DNA from: Muribaculaceae bacterium
Lineage (GTDB): Bacteria; Bacteroidota; Bacteroidia; Bacteroidales; Muribaculaceae
Assembly: GCA_022510425.1 (NCBI GenBank)
Contig: JAFLTO010000013.1
Location: forward strand, 1-64,000
Length of the DNA: 64,000 nucleotides
Reading direction: 5' to 3'
The notes under the pieces are model-generated. The model ran no database searches. It was given only the letters and a program-made list of their open reading frames with translations, and was not told the DNA's origin. Below are positions 44,761 to 52,891 of this stretch, one piece after another. The translations under genes and the position numbers were made by a program. The first letter of the stretch is position 1. Each line of letters starts with the position of its first letter.

Positions 44761-45465
44761 ATGTCAAAACCTAAATTAGTGATATCATCGGGTGCCGGAA
44801 TAAGCGCCGAGAGCGGCATCTCCACTTTTCGTGATGCCGGAGGCTTATGGGAAAACTATCCGGTGATGGAAGTTTGTTCGGCAGATGGATTCAGCAGGAA
44901 TCCGGCGTTGGTGCATCAATTTTACAATGCCCGACGTAAAGACCTAATAGGGAAACATCCAAATGCCGCTCATAAAATACTTGCCGAACTGGAAAAAGAT
45001 TACGATGTATATGTAATCACCCAGAATGTTGATGACCTGCATGAACGTGCCGGATCCACTAAGATATTGCATTTGCATGGAGAATTGATGAAGATGCGTT
45101 CGGTGATCGATGCCAATTATGTGGAACCTTTGGATATGGAGCACCTTGAAACCACACCTGAGACCCGAGGCAAGAACGGCCATCCTATGCGTCCTCATAT
45201 TGTATTCTTTCAGGAAGCTGTTCCAAATATGGAACTGGCAGTGGAATGGGTGCATGAAACAGATATTTTTGTTGTGATCGGCACATCGTTGAATGTATAT
45301 CCGGCAGCAGGCTTGCTTCACTATGTACGCCCCGGCATACCCATTTATTATATTGATCCCAATCCGGCTAATATCAGCATTGACAGTCCTGAGATACATA
45401 TCATCAAAGCCACTGCCACTGAGGGCATGAGGCGTCTGAAAGATATACTAGAAAGTGGAAAATAG
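44761..45465 (+). CDS. Sir2 family NAD-dependent deacylase (SIRT5-like)
   Basis: A 234-residue sirtuin. The ATG at 44761, 5 bp after AAAGGAG, is preferred to an open frame from 44695. The NAD site is SSGAGISAESGISTFRD (9-25), QNVDDLHERAG (88-98) precedes the catalytic His106 in LHLHGEL, and GTSLNVYPAAGL follows. Tyr55 and Arg58 (FYNARR) match the Tyr-x-x-Arg pair that in SIRT5 and CobB selects acidic acyl groups such as succinyl-lysine. The four zinc-binding cysteines of most sirtuins are absent; the only cysteine is Cys39. Related Bacteroidetes proteins also lack a full zinc site. It would remove acyl groups from lysines using NAD. Confidence 0.88.
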   Translation: MSKPKLVISSGAGISAESGISTFRDAGGLWENYPVMEVCSADGFSRNPALVHQFYNARRKDLIGKHPNAAHKILAELEKDYDVYVITQNVDDLHERAGSTKILHLHGELMKMRSVIDANYVEPLDMEHLETTPETRGKNGHPMRPHIVFFQEAVPNMELAVEWVHETDIFVVIGTSLNVYPAAGLLHYVRPGIPIYYIDPNPANISIDSPEIHIIKATATEGMRRLKDILESGK

Positions 45466-45513
45466 GAAGTGAAAAATTTGAAAGATTAACTCTAATAACA
45501 TAAAAAACACACA

Positions 45514-45744
45514 ATGGCAAAAGTAAAAGGAGCGGTAACGGTCAACATCGCTCGCTGCAAAGGATGTAATCTATGTGTAGTGGCTTGTCCCACCGACACA
45601 TTGGCCTTACAACCCAATGAAGTGAACGACCGCGGCTACCATTACGCATTTATGGAACACCCCGACAATTGCACGGGCTGCTGTTCCTGCGCCTGGGTTT
45701 GTCCGGACGCATGTATTGAGGTTTATCGAGTGAAAGTCGACTAA
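45514..45744 (+). CDS. 2-oxoacid:ferredoxin oxidoreductase delta subunit (2x[4Fe-4S])
   Basis: A 76-residue ferredoxin-like subunit with two classical clusters: CKGCNLCVVACPTDTL (about 14-29) and CTGCCSCAWVCPDACI (about 52-67). It has no signal peptide. It precedes the alpha, beta and gamma genes of an oxidoreductase, and would pass electrons between the TPP-bound subunit and external ferredoxin. Order delta-alpha-beta-gamma is common in anaerobic Bacteroidetes for the enzymes named VOR or KOR. Confidence 0.9.
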   Translation: MAKVKGAVTVNIARCKGCNLCVVACPTDTLALQPNEVNDRGYHYAFMEHPDNCTGCCSCAWVCPDACIEVYRVKVD

Positions 45745-45782
45745 CCTTATTAATCAAACACCATAAAAAGAAAAACACCAAC

Positions 45783-46877
45783 ATGAAAGGAGAAGTAACC
45801 TTAATGAAGGGCAACGAGGCAGTGGCACACGCAGCAATCCGCTACGGATGTGACGGCTATTTCGGCTATCCCATCACCCCTCAGAGCGAAGTGCTTGAAA
45901 CGCTGGAAGCCCTTATGCCCTGGGAAACCACCGGCATGGTGGTACTCCAGGCTGAATCTGAAGTAGCTGCGATAAACATGGTGTATGGAGGTGCAGCCAC
46001 CGGCAAGGCTGTCATGACTTCATCGTCATCACCGGGTATAAGTCTTAAACAAGAAGGGATATCGTATATCGCGGCAGCACAGTTGCCGGCACTGATTCTT
46101 AATGTGATGCGTGGAGGGCCCGGTCTGGGCACTATCCAGCCCTCACAGGCCGATTATTTCCAGGCTACAAAAGGAGGCGGACACGGAGATTACCATCTGA
46201 TAGTTCTTGCGCCTTCATCTGTGCAGGAAATGGTGGATTTCGTGGGCCTGGGATTTGATCTCTCGTTTAAATATCTAACACCGGCCATGATCCTTGCCGA
46301 CGGAATCGTGGGACAGATGATGGAGAAGGTGGTGCTTCCGGAGCAACGCCCGCGTCGCACCGACGAAGAAGTGAAGAAACAATGTCCGTGGGCTGCCAAT
46401 GGCAGAACAGGCATGAGAAAACGTAATGTAATCACATCCCTGGAAATGGAACCGGCCAAGATGGAGGTAAATAACCACAGGCTCCAGGCAGTGTATAAAG
46501 AAATAGAGGAAAATGAAACCCGTTGGGAAGAAATTGGAGTGGAAGGAGCTGACTATCTGATGGTAGCTTTCGGTTCTATCGCGCGTATTTGCGATAAAGC
46601 CCGTGAGTTAGCTGCCGAGAAAGGTATCAAAGTCGGGATTATCCGCCCTATCACACTCTGGCCCTTCCCCAAAGAGGCGGTTAACAAAGCTGCCGAAGGC
46701 AAGAAAGGCATCTTGGTAGTAGAGCTTAACGCAGGACAAATGATCGAAGATGTGCGTCTTGCCATCCATGATCGCCTACCCGTGGAACATTTTGGCCGCC
46801 TTGGTGGAATCATCCCGAGTCCCACAGAAGTTGTGGAAGCATTGGAGCAAAAAATTATCAACCCCACAAAAGCTTGA
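45783..46877 (+). CDS. vorB: 2-oxoacid:ferredoxin oxidoreductase alpha subunit (VorB/KorA-like)
   Basis: A 364-residue subunit with the pyruvate/ketoisovalerate oxidoreductase alpha fold: the opening KGNEAVAHAAIRYGCDGYFGYPITP (split, about 8-32), SSSSPGISLKQEGISYIAAA (about 80-100), and MRGGPGLGTIQPSQADYFQ. A C-terminal transketolase-like domain contains YLMVAFGSIARI and IIRPITLWPFP. With the beta, gamma and delta subunits it would oxidatively decarboxylate a 2-oxoacid to its acyl-CoA, or run in reverse. 3-Methyl-2-oxobutanoate is the family name usually attached in this phylum, but 2-oxoglutarate is equally possible from sequence. Confidence 0.88.
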   Translation: MKGEVTLMKGNEAVAHAAIRYGCDGYFGYPITPQSEVLETLEALMPWETTGMVVLQAESEVAAINMVYGGAATGKAVMTSSSSPGISLKQEGISYIAAAQLPALILNVMRGGPGLGTIQPSQADYFQATKGGGHGDYHLIVLAPSSVQEMVDFVGLGFDLSFKYLTPAMILADGIVGQMMEKVVLPEQRPRRTDEEVKKQCPWAANGRTGMRKRNVITSLEMEPAKMEVNNHRLQAVYKEIEENETRWEEIGVEGADYLMVAFGSIARICDKARELAAEKGIKVGIIRPITLWPFPKEAVNKAAEGKKGILVVELNAGQMIEDVRLAIHDRLPVEHFGRLGGIIPSPTEVVEALEQKIINPTKA

Positions 46878-46881
46878 GAAA

Positions 46882-47643
46882 ATGGAAATAAAAGAAATAA
46901 TAAGGGAAGAAAACAAAGTGTATTCCACCCCTCAATTGCTTGATGAGGTTGACATGCATTATTGCCCGGGATGCAGCCATGGAGTGGTGCATAAACTTGT
47001 GGCTGAGGTTATCCATGAAATGGGCCTGACTGAAAAAACAGTAGGAGTTTCACCGGTGGGTTGTGCCGTTTTTGCTTATAATTATATAGATGTAGATTGG
47101 GTAGAGGCAGCCCATGGCCGTGCTCCGGCAGTTGCTACAGCCGTTAAGCGTCTGTGGCCTGATGATGTTGTCTTCACCTATCAAGGTGATGGTGATATGG
47201 CTGCAATCGGCACTGCAGAATCAATTCATGCCGCCAATCGCGGTGAGAATATAGTGATGATATTCGTCAACAACGCCATATATGGAATGACGGGAGGACA
47301 AATGGCACCTACCACCCTTATAGGGCAGAAAACCGCAACTACACCCTATGGTCGTAGAGTGGATCTTAACGGGCACCCGCTTGAGATTACTGAATTGATG
47401 AAAATACTCGACGGCACATGCTATGTGACTCGTCAGTCGGTTCATACTCCTGCAGCGGTACGCAAAACTAAGGCAGCTCTCAAGAAAGCTTTCGAGAACC
47501 AGCTTGCCAAGAAAGGCACCTCAGTAGTGGAAATAGTTTCCACATGTAACTCCGGCTGGAAGATGAGCCCTGAGAAAGCCAACGACTGGATGGTGGAGAA
47601 TATGTTTGAGAAATATCCACTCGGCGACCTAAAAAATATTTAA
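46882..47643 (+). CDS. 2-oxoacid:ferredoxin oxidoreductase beta subunit (TPP-binding)
   Basis: A 253-residue subunit. The ATG at 46882, 4 bp after the alpha subunit, starts the conserved MEIKEIIREENKVYSTP; the upstream open frame is inside the alpha gene. The [4Fe-4S]-type cysteines begin with HYCPGCSHG, and the thiamine diphosphate motif runs from GDGDMAAIGTAE to FVNNAIYGMTGGQMAPT (about 98-145), the GDG...NN signature. It contains the active site of the oxidoreductase. Residues after 200 are basic. Downstream lies a 96-bp spacer with two competing hairpins before the gamma gene. Confidence 0.9.
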   Translation: MEIKEIIREENKVYSTPQLLDEVDMHYCPGCSHGVVHKLVAEVIHEMGLTEKTVGVSPVGCAVFAYNYIDVDWVEAAHGRAPAVATAVKRLWPDDVVFTYQGDGDMAAIGTAESIHAANRGENIVMIFVNNAIYGMTGGQMAPTTLIGQKTATTPYGRRVDLNGHPLEITELMKILDGTCYVTRQSVHTPAAVRKTKAALKKAFENQLAKKGTSVVEIVSTCNSGWKMSPEKANDWMVENMFEKYPLGDLKNI

Positions 47644-47649
47644 GGCCCT

Positions 47650-47713
47650 CTACCCCGGAAGGGTTTAATTTGGGTTACCCCGGGTAGTGAGTGTTAGCTT
47701 ATTGGACCCGGGG
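47650..47713 (+). promoter_or_regulatory. Two mutually exclusive hairpins inside the oxidoreductase operon
   Basis: CTACCC-CGG (47650-47658) can pair with CCGGGTAG (47680-47687) with one bulged C; alternatively CCCCGGGT (47678-47685) can pair with ACCCGGGG (47706-47713). Both use the same central arm, so only one can form at a time. No U tract follows the second, so it is not a plain terminator; it could tune processing, stability or translation of the downstream gamma gene. Confidence 0.45.
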
Positions 47714-47739
47714 ATCAAAAAAAGAAAAAAAGCCTATTT

Positions 47740-48282
47740 ATGAAACAAGAAATAATAATAGCCGGATTCGGTGGACAGGGAGTGCTCTCCATGGGTAAGA
47801 TTCTTGCCTATTCCGGACTTATGGACGATAAAGAAGTGACGTGGTTCCCTTCCTATGGTCCCGAACAGCGAGGAGGCACCGCAAATGTCACAGTGATTCT
47901 ATCCGATGAAAAGATTTCTTCACCGGTGCTTGATGCCTACGACATAGTGATAGCTCTTAATCAACAGAGTCTTGACAAGTTCTCACCACGTGTTAAACCG
48001 GGAGGCATCCTCATTTACGACACCAACGGTATTCATAATCATCCCACTCGCGATGATATTTCAGTTTATCCGATTGAGGCCATGGAAGCAACAATGGAAC
48101 TTGGCAATCCCAAAGCCTACAATATGGTGGTGATGGGTGCTCTCTTAGAGGCTATGTCATATAAACTTCCGATGGAAAATGTGGTGAAAGGATTGAAGAA
48201 ATCATTGCCCGAACGCCACCACAAACTAATCCCGCTCAACGAGCAGGCAATAGAAAAAGGACGTACAATTCTTAAAAATTAA
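47740..48282 (+). CDS. 2-oxoacid:ferredoxin oxidoreductase gamma subunit
   Basis: A 180-residue subunit of the pyruvate/ketoisovalerate oxidoreductase gamma family. The start IIIAGFGGQGVLSMGKILAYSG (about 4-25) is the signature, and YGPEQRGGTANVTVILSD (about 44-61) is the second conserved block. It completes the heterotetramer encoded by the preceding three genes; the gap of 96 bp before it is the longest in the operon and carries competing hairpins. A strong terminator follows directly. Confidence 0.9.
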   Translation: MKQEIIIAGFGGQGVLSMGKILAYSGLMDDKEVTWFPSYGPEQRGGTANVTVILSDEKISSPVLDAYDIVIALNQQSLDKFSPRVKPGGILIYDTNGIHNHPTRDDISVYPIEAMEATMELGNPKAYNMVVMGALLEAMSYKLPMENVVKGLKKSLPERHHKLIPLNEQAIEKGRTILKN

Positions 48283-48286
48283 TTAA

Positions 48287-48310
48287 TAAAGGCTCCATGA
48301 GGAGCCTTTA
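48287..48310. terminator. Bidirectional terminator
   Basis: TAAAGGCTCC (48287-48296) pairs perfectly with GGAGCCTTTA (48301-48310), loop ATGA. AT-rich tracts flank both sides. It serves the convergent gamma-subunit gene and S66 peptidase gene. The stem is identical to that at 52858-52881. Confidence 0.85.
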
Positions 48311-48316
48311 TTAGTT

Positions 48317-49375
48317 TTAAAATATTGTGCGGAGTCTCACAGTTGTTTCTTTCACATCCAACTCCACCTTCGCTCCTTCAGTGATAGGATAGTTGAGGTC
48401 GGTGTGTCCCACCGGAAAATTATAAACCACAGGGATATGTGGGGGTACGATAGAACGATCCATGAAATGCTTGATCATGTCTTCCATCGTTCTGAAATTT
48501 TTATCAGGCTTATATTCTGTAAATTGTCCGAATATTATTCCTTTCACTATAGGCAAACTGCCTGACAGTATGAGACGCCATAACATACGGTTTATCTTAT
48601 AGATCGGCTCAGCAATGTCTTCAAAAAACAATATTATTCCATCGTCATTGTAATCTCTCATTGCATCAAAGAGATCGTAGGCTGTGCCCGCAAGATCTGT
48701 AAGCACAGCCATGTTACCACCGCGTATCACCCCGGTAGTTTTTCCAAGTCTGTTATACTCATGAGGAGCTACCGTGTAGTCAAAACGTCCCCCATTCTCA
48801 AGCATTTCGAAGAGGGCCACTGTAGAAGGATCATCGGCAGGCTTTGTGGCCAGATGCTTAGCCATGGGTCCGTGGATTGAGGCTATGTCCGAAGAATACC
48901 ACATTGCCAGAAGAGCCGACACATCGGAGAAACCAATGAGCCATTTGGGGTTCTTGGCAACCATTCCGTATGAGAAATTTGCCAATAACTGACTGCAGCC
49001 ATATCCTCCACGAGTACAGAAAATAGCTTTAAATTCTGAATTTTCAAGAGCATCAAAAAGATCCATAAGCCTGTCGGCTTTCGAAGCTGCGAAATTCCCA
49101 TCTTCGTGCCCCAATGCATATTTCATCAAAACAGGTTCATAACCCCTTTCTCGCATTCGGGCCATAGCTCCATATACATATTCATCCTTAACAACGGAAG
49201 CCGGGGATATAATGGCAATCTTATCTCCTTTCTTCAAAGATGCCGGAAAAAACATAGACTTATGACGCACCATAAAGAAAGGTTCTTCTTTTTCCTCTTC
49301 TAAATTCCTAAACAGTTCATCATCCAAATTTTCCTCCTCATCGAAATTCAGATCTTCAAAATCATCCCAATCCAT
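48317..49375 (-). CDS. S66 family LD-carboxypeptidase with acidic N-terminal extension
   Basis: A 352-residue cytoplasmic-type LD-carboxypeptidase. The core begins at LKKGDKIAIISPASVV (about 48-63); CTRGGYGCSQLL (120-131) and LIGFSDVSALLAMWY (146-160) hold the nucleophile Ser150; FFEDIAEPIYKINRML carries the glutamate and FPVGHTDLNYPI the histidine of the Ser-Glu-His triad. It removes the terminal D-Ala from muropeptide tetrapeptides in recycling. Odd: the first 34 residues form an extremely acidic segment (MDWDDFEDLNFDEEENLDDE onwards), absent from typical members; translation might instead start at Met35 or Met41. Confidence 0.9.
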   Translation of the reverse strand: MDWDDFEDLNFDEEENLDDELFRNLEEEKEEPFFMVRHKSMFFPASLKKGDKIAIISPASVVKDEYVYGAMARMRERGYEPVLMKYALGHEDGNFAASKADRLMDLFDALENSEFKAIFCTRGGYGCSQLLANFSYGMVAKNPKWLIGFSDVSALLAMWYSSDIASIHGPMAKHLATKPADDPSTVALFEMLENGGRFDYTVAPHEYNRLGKTTGVIRGGNMAVLTDLAGTAYDLFDAMRDYNDDGIILFFEDIAEPIYKINRMLWRLILSGSLPIVKGIIFGQFTEYKPDKNFRTMEDMIKHFMDRSIVPPHIPVVYNFPVGHTDLNYPITEGAKVELDVKETTVRLRTIF

Positions 49376-49424
49376 AATATCTTTATACTTTTAAACTGCG
49401 AGACTGCAAGACTATATAAAAACC

Positions 49425-50210
49425 CTAAACTCTCACGGGAATACCTGTGTCGTGCTCGATCTTTTTTGCGATTTCAAGGAGTTCCTCTTTCTCAACCTTT
49501 ACCAAATTTTCTTCCGGAGTAGTCCTGTCGAGACTATAGATCATTATTTCCTTAGGTCTTATAGTTTTGTATGCATTTATTAGAGCCCGGATTTCTTCCG
49601 GAGTGGTATTATCTATTTTCTTGCCGCCGTGTTCGCCACGCAGAATCATTGTCTGAATAATACCGGTGCCTTCAAACTGCTTAAGACTTTCTACCACTTT
49701 ATCCACTGTGAAACCCGGAGAGTTAGGACGGTCAACCAATTGCATAGTTTCTTCAATAGCTGAATCCAGTTTAAGGATATTATTGTCAGCTTTCTTCAAA
49801 GCCTCAGCAACAGCAGGAGTAAATATCTTGGTAGAGTTGGTCAGTACAGACACCTTGGCCTCGGGAAAGTATTCATTTCGCAGAGTCAGCACATCTTCAA
49901 GAATATCCGGAAATTCGGGATGCAAGGTTGGCTCACCATTTCCCGAAAATGTTATAACATCCAGATTTTCCCCTTCCTCTTTCATCTTCTGAAGCTTTTG
50001 CTGCAACTGTTCCCTCACACTTTGAGGTGAAGGAAACCCTGTAGTTCCTGCACCTTGAGCATTATATCCGGCCTCGCAGTACAGACAATCGAAAGAACAA
50101 ACTTTACCATCATTAGGACTCAGATTGATTCCCAATGAGGTGCCTAACCTTCGGCTATGAATTGGTCCGAAAACGGTGGTGTGAAAGAGCACTCTCTGAT
50201 CCTTTCCCAT
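49425..50210 (-). CDS. Radical SAM protein
   Basis: A 261-residue radical SAM enzyme. The [4Fe-4S]-binding motif CSFDCLYC (about 38-45) is CX3CX2C; the SAM-binding GNGEPTLHPEF (about 89-99) is the GGE-like motif. There is little sequence after the barrel, so no auxiliary cluster domain is evident. The opening FGPIHSRRLGTSLGINL is shared by a subfamily of small radical SAM proteins of unassigned reaction. It is leftward, between the beta-helix lipoprotein (44 bp upstream) and the S66 peptidase (49 bp downstream). Confidence 0.88.
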   Translation of the reverse strand: MGKDQRVLFHTTVFGPIHSRRLGTSLGINLSPNDGKVCSFDCLYCEAGYNAQGAGTTGFPSPQSVREQLQQKLQKMKEEGENLDVITFSGNGEPTLHPEFPDILEDVLTLRNEYFPEAKVSVLTNSTKIFTPAVAEALKKADNNILKLDSAIEETMQLVDRPNSPGFTVDKVVESLKQFEGTGIIQTMILRGEHGGKKIDNTTPEEIRALINAYKTIRPKEIMIYSLDRTTPEENLVKVEKEELLEIAKKIEHDTGIPVRV

Positions 50211-50254
50211 TTTATCTTTTCTAAAAAATTAGCGGCAATAAAAAGTTTCAAAAA

Positions 50255-51691
50255 TCAATCGGCATACGCACCAAGGGCCGGAGCACCGTTGGCAAGCCGA
50301 TAAAGGCCGTCCATGTCATAAAGACATTCCGGGGTGACGAAAGCCGGATTTCCAGCTCCGAGTGCGGGAGACTCAGGCTGCAGTCTATAGTCGAAGTAAT
50401 AATCCTCACGGATTGTATAGAAGAGAGGATCTTCATTCCATAGACAGTTTATGAAGTTTTCATCATCAGTGCCGTTTGCCTTAAACAACATATTTAGCAT
50501 ATATACATTACTACCAATAAGATCTCCGGGTTCGATCGGACTTCCGATTTCACCCCATACAATGCCATTCTCAAAATTTGCTGACATTAAAGGATTGGGA
50601 TTGTCGGGATTATTTTCAGCCTCTTGAGGCAAACAGTGGCCCAGATAAAGATTGGGAAGAAACAGAGACGAAAAAAGATAGGCATTTGCTATGGTGCATT
50701 GCACAAAATCATGGCTTCCTCCAATCAGTCTCACCACATTTCCTGCTGCCTCTGAAAAACAGCAGCCATAAGCATTCACAACTGAATATTCCGAACTCAA
50801 TACGCTCCCTTGTGAATTGTGGAGCCATGAATTTACAAGAGTAAGTTTATTTTTAGAAAGGTCCCCGCATGAGTCAACACGTAGTCCCGAAACCGTGCTA
50901 CGCATATTCACGAATTCCATCCTGTTGCCGAAAGATTCGGCTTCAATATCGATTCCACCCCATTGACCCGCAAGCTGATCGTAAGGCACATCCGGAAGGA
51001 TATCATCGAGCCGGTCGCCACTCATACGTATGAAATTTTCGGTCTCCCCTATTGCCAGCAACGTGCCTTTCACCTTCATTGCGGCCTTATCATGGAAAAG
51101 CAGCCAAGCACCGGGGTCAATAGAGAGGGTGACATTCGGTTGCACCGTTAAAGTGTCGAAAATGATATAAGGTCTTTCAGCGGTAAAAGTCATGTCTTCT
51201 TCCACCGAAAAAGAATATAGTCGAGTCACATTCCAGGCCAAAGCCTCTACCTCTACCTCCTGGGTCACACCGTTGGTGATGAATTCGAGTTGATCTGCAT
51301 ATCTCTGAGGCTCCCTGGCCTCATCAGCATCAATGAAACATTCCATGAATACATAGATAGAATCATTGCCACGGATTTCCACATCAGAAAAAGAAGAGCC
51401 GCTGACGCCGTCTACATTTAAACGGAAAGGAGTGTCGGGATTTTTAAATTTTATAGAAGAAATCATCACACCTTTACTGTTATGGTTGAAAACCTGCAGA
51501 CGGGCTGTGGGTGTGTTAAGATCGGTGAAGATAGTGCCGAAACTTACTGTATCGGTTGAAAATTCGAGAGTGGCCGAAGGAGAATCCGTTATCTCATCGC
51601 TTATACAGGAAGACATTGCGACCCCCACTAACAAAGAAAGCAGGAGTAAAATATGTGCTTTTCTAATAAAAATATTCCGGCAATCGTTCAT
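50255..51691 (-). CDS. Lipoprotein with predicted right-handed beta-helix
   Basis: A 478-residue exported protein. The N-terminus IRKAHILLLLSLLVGVAMSS followed by Cys29 is a lipoprotein signal (the -1 to -3 positions S, S, M fit loosely). Residues about 42-150 form an Ig-like beta segment (LEFSTDTVSFGTIFTD). From about 170 to 400 come short repeated beta units (LTVQPNVTLSIDPGAWLLFH, GTLLAIGETENFIRMSG, GGIDIEAESFGNRMEF, VNSWLHNSQGSVLSS) typical of parallel beta-helices. The end SPALGAGNPAF is shared by such Bacteroidetes proteins. Function unknown; divergent from lpxB with 37 bp between. Confidence 0.75.
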   Translation of the reverse strand: MNDCRNIFIRKAHILLLLSLLVGVAMSSCISDEITDSPSATLEFSTDTVSFGTIFTDLNTPTARLQVFNHNSKGVMISSIKFKNPDTPFRLNVDGVSGSSFSDVEIRGNDSIYVFMECFIDADEAREPQRYADQLEFITNGVTQEVEVEALAWNVTRLYSFSVEEDMTFTAERPYIIFDTLTVQPNVTLSIDPGAWLLFHDKAAMKVKGTLLAIGETENFIRMSGDRLDDILPDVPYDQLAGQWGGIDIEAESFGNRMEFVNMRSTVSGLRVDSCGDLSKNKLTLVNSWLHNSQGSVLSSEYSVVNAYGCCFSEAAGNVVRLIGGSHDFVQCTIANAYLFSSLFLPNLYLGHCLPQEAENNPDNPNPLMSANFENGIVWGEIGSPIEPGDLIGSNVYMLNMLFKANGTDDENFINCLWNEDPLFYTIREDYYFDYRLQPESPALGAGNPAFVTPECLYDMDGLYRLANGAPALGAYAD

Positions 51692-51728
51692 ATATTAGAA
51701 ACGATATAAGAAAGGGCAATATTGCACC

Positions 51729-52871
51729 ATGAAATATATGCTTGTGGCCGGGGAGGCATCCGGCGATTTACATGCCTCTAACGTGATAGAATCTATAAAA
51801 AAACTGGATGCAGAAGCAGAATTCCGGTTTATTGGCGGCGACTTGATGAGCAAGGCTGCCAGGAATTCTCCGGATATACATTACGACAAATTAAATGTGA
51901 TGGGATTTTCGGAGGTAATTCGGAAACTGCCGGAGATACTCAGTAATCTGAAAGCAGCCAAGAGGATAATCAGAGAATACATGCCGGATATATTGATTTT
52001 GGTGGATTATCCCGGTTTTAATCTCAAGCTGGCCAAATATGCGCACAAATTGGGAGTGAGAGTTGATTACTTTATATCCCCGAAGGTTTGGGCATGGAAA
52101 GAATGGCGAGTAAAAAGCATAAAGAAGTATGTTGACAACATGTATTCTATACTTCCTTTTGAAGAGAATTTTTATTCGAAACATAATTACAAGGTTAAAT
52201 ATGTAGGCAATCCGTCGGTTCAAGAAATAGATTATGCTTTGGGGCACTTGCCCCCGAGGAAGCATTTTATGGAGAGACAAGGTCTCCAAGATATTGAGAA
52301 ACCGATGATAGCACTCTTGCCGGGTAGCCGGAAGGGAGAGATAAGAAACAATCTGCCGATAATGATTGAAGCAGTGAAACGTTTCCCCGGATTCCAGTTT
52401 GCAGTGGCTGCCGCACCGGCCATTCCTGAGAAGTTTTATAGGGAAGTTGCCCAGGACCCGGGGTTGCAATTGGTGTTTGGGGCCACCCCCTCTTTATTGA
52501 AATATTCTATGGCAGCATTGGTGACGTCAGGCACAGCCACCCTTGAGACTGCATTGATAGGCACGCCGCAAGTGGTGTGTTATCGGGCCAATGGATTGAA
52601 AATCTCCTATAAGATTATGGAGAAACTTCTTAAGGTGAAATATGTTTCTCTTCCGAATCTAATAGTCAACAACAGCATAGTGCCGGAAATGCTTGTACAC
52701 AATTGCACGGTAGAAAAGGTGGCGCGAGAGCTTTCCCCACTTCTTCAACCGTCCCCGAAACGCGAATGGCAGATTAACGGTTACCGCAATATGCGTCGCC
52801 GGCTGGGCAACAGTGTAGCTTCCGACTATGCGGCGGAGCTTATAGTAGACTCATTAATAAAGGCTCCCTAA
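51729..52871 (+). CDS. lpxB: Lipid-A-disaccharide synthase
   Basis: A 380-residue LpxB (GT19). The N-terminal motif is LVAGEASGDLHASNVI (about 5-20), followed by FRFIGGDLM and VMGFSEVIRKLPEI; the nucleotide-binding half has ALLPGSRKGEIRNNLPIM (about 193-210) and VTSGTATLETALIGTPQVVCYR (about 260-281). It joins UDP-2,3-diacylglucosamine and lipid X to form the lipid A disaccharide at the inner membrane. The stop codon TAA sits in the loop of the downstream terminator, so the last three residues (KAP) are encoded by its 5' arm. No surE or other lpx gene is adjacent. Confidence 0.95.
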   Translation: MKYMLVAGEASGDLHASNVIESIKKLDAEAEFRFIGGDLMSKAARNSPDIHYDKLNVMGFSEVIRKLPEILSNLKAAKRIIREYMPDILILVDYPGFNLKLAKYAHKLGVRVDYFISPKVWAWKEWRVKSIKKYVDNMYSILPFEENFYSKHNYKVKYVGNPSVQEIDYALGHLPPRKHFMERQGLQDIEKPMIALLPGSRKGEIRNNLPIMIEAVKRFPGFQFAVAAAPAIPEKFYREVAQDPGLQLVFGATPSLLKYSMAALVTSGTATLETALIGTPQVVCYRANGLKISYKIMEKLLKVKYVSLPNLIVNNSIVPEMLVHNCTVEKVARELSPLLQPSPKREWQINGYRNMRRRLGNSVASDYAAELIVDSLIKAP

Positions 52872-52881
52872 GGAGCCTTTA
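52858..52881. terminator. Bidirectional terminator containing the lpxB stop codon
   Basis: TAAAGGCTCC (52858-52867) pairs with GGAGCCTTTA (52872-52881), loop CTAA, with the TAA stop of lpxB at 52869-52871 in the loop. The stem is identical to that at 48287-48310. It lies between convergent lpxB and GH31 genes. Confidence 0.85.
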
Positions 52882-52891
52882 TCTTTGAATT

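Noticed and set aside
46750..46881. Upstream extension of the oxidoreductase beta subunit
   Set aside because: These 44 codons are a different frame of the alpha-subunit gene; the conserved MEIKEII start is at 46882.
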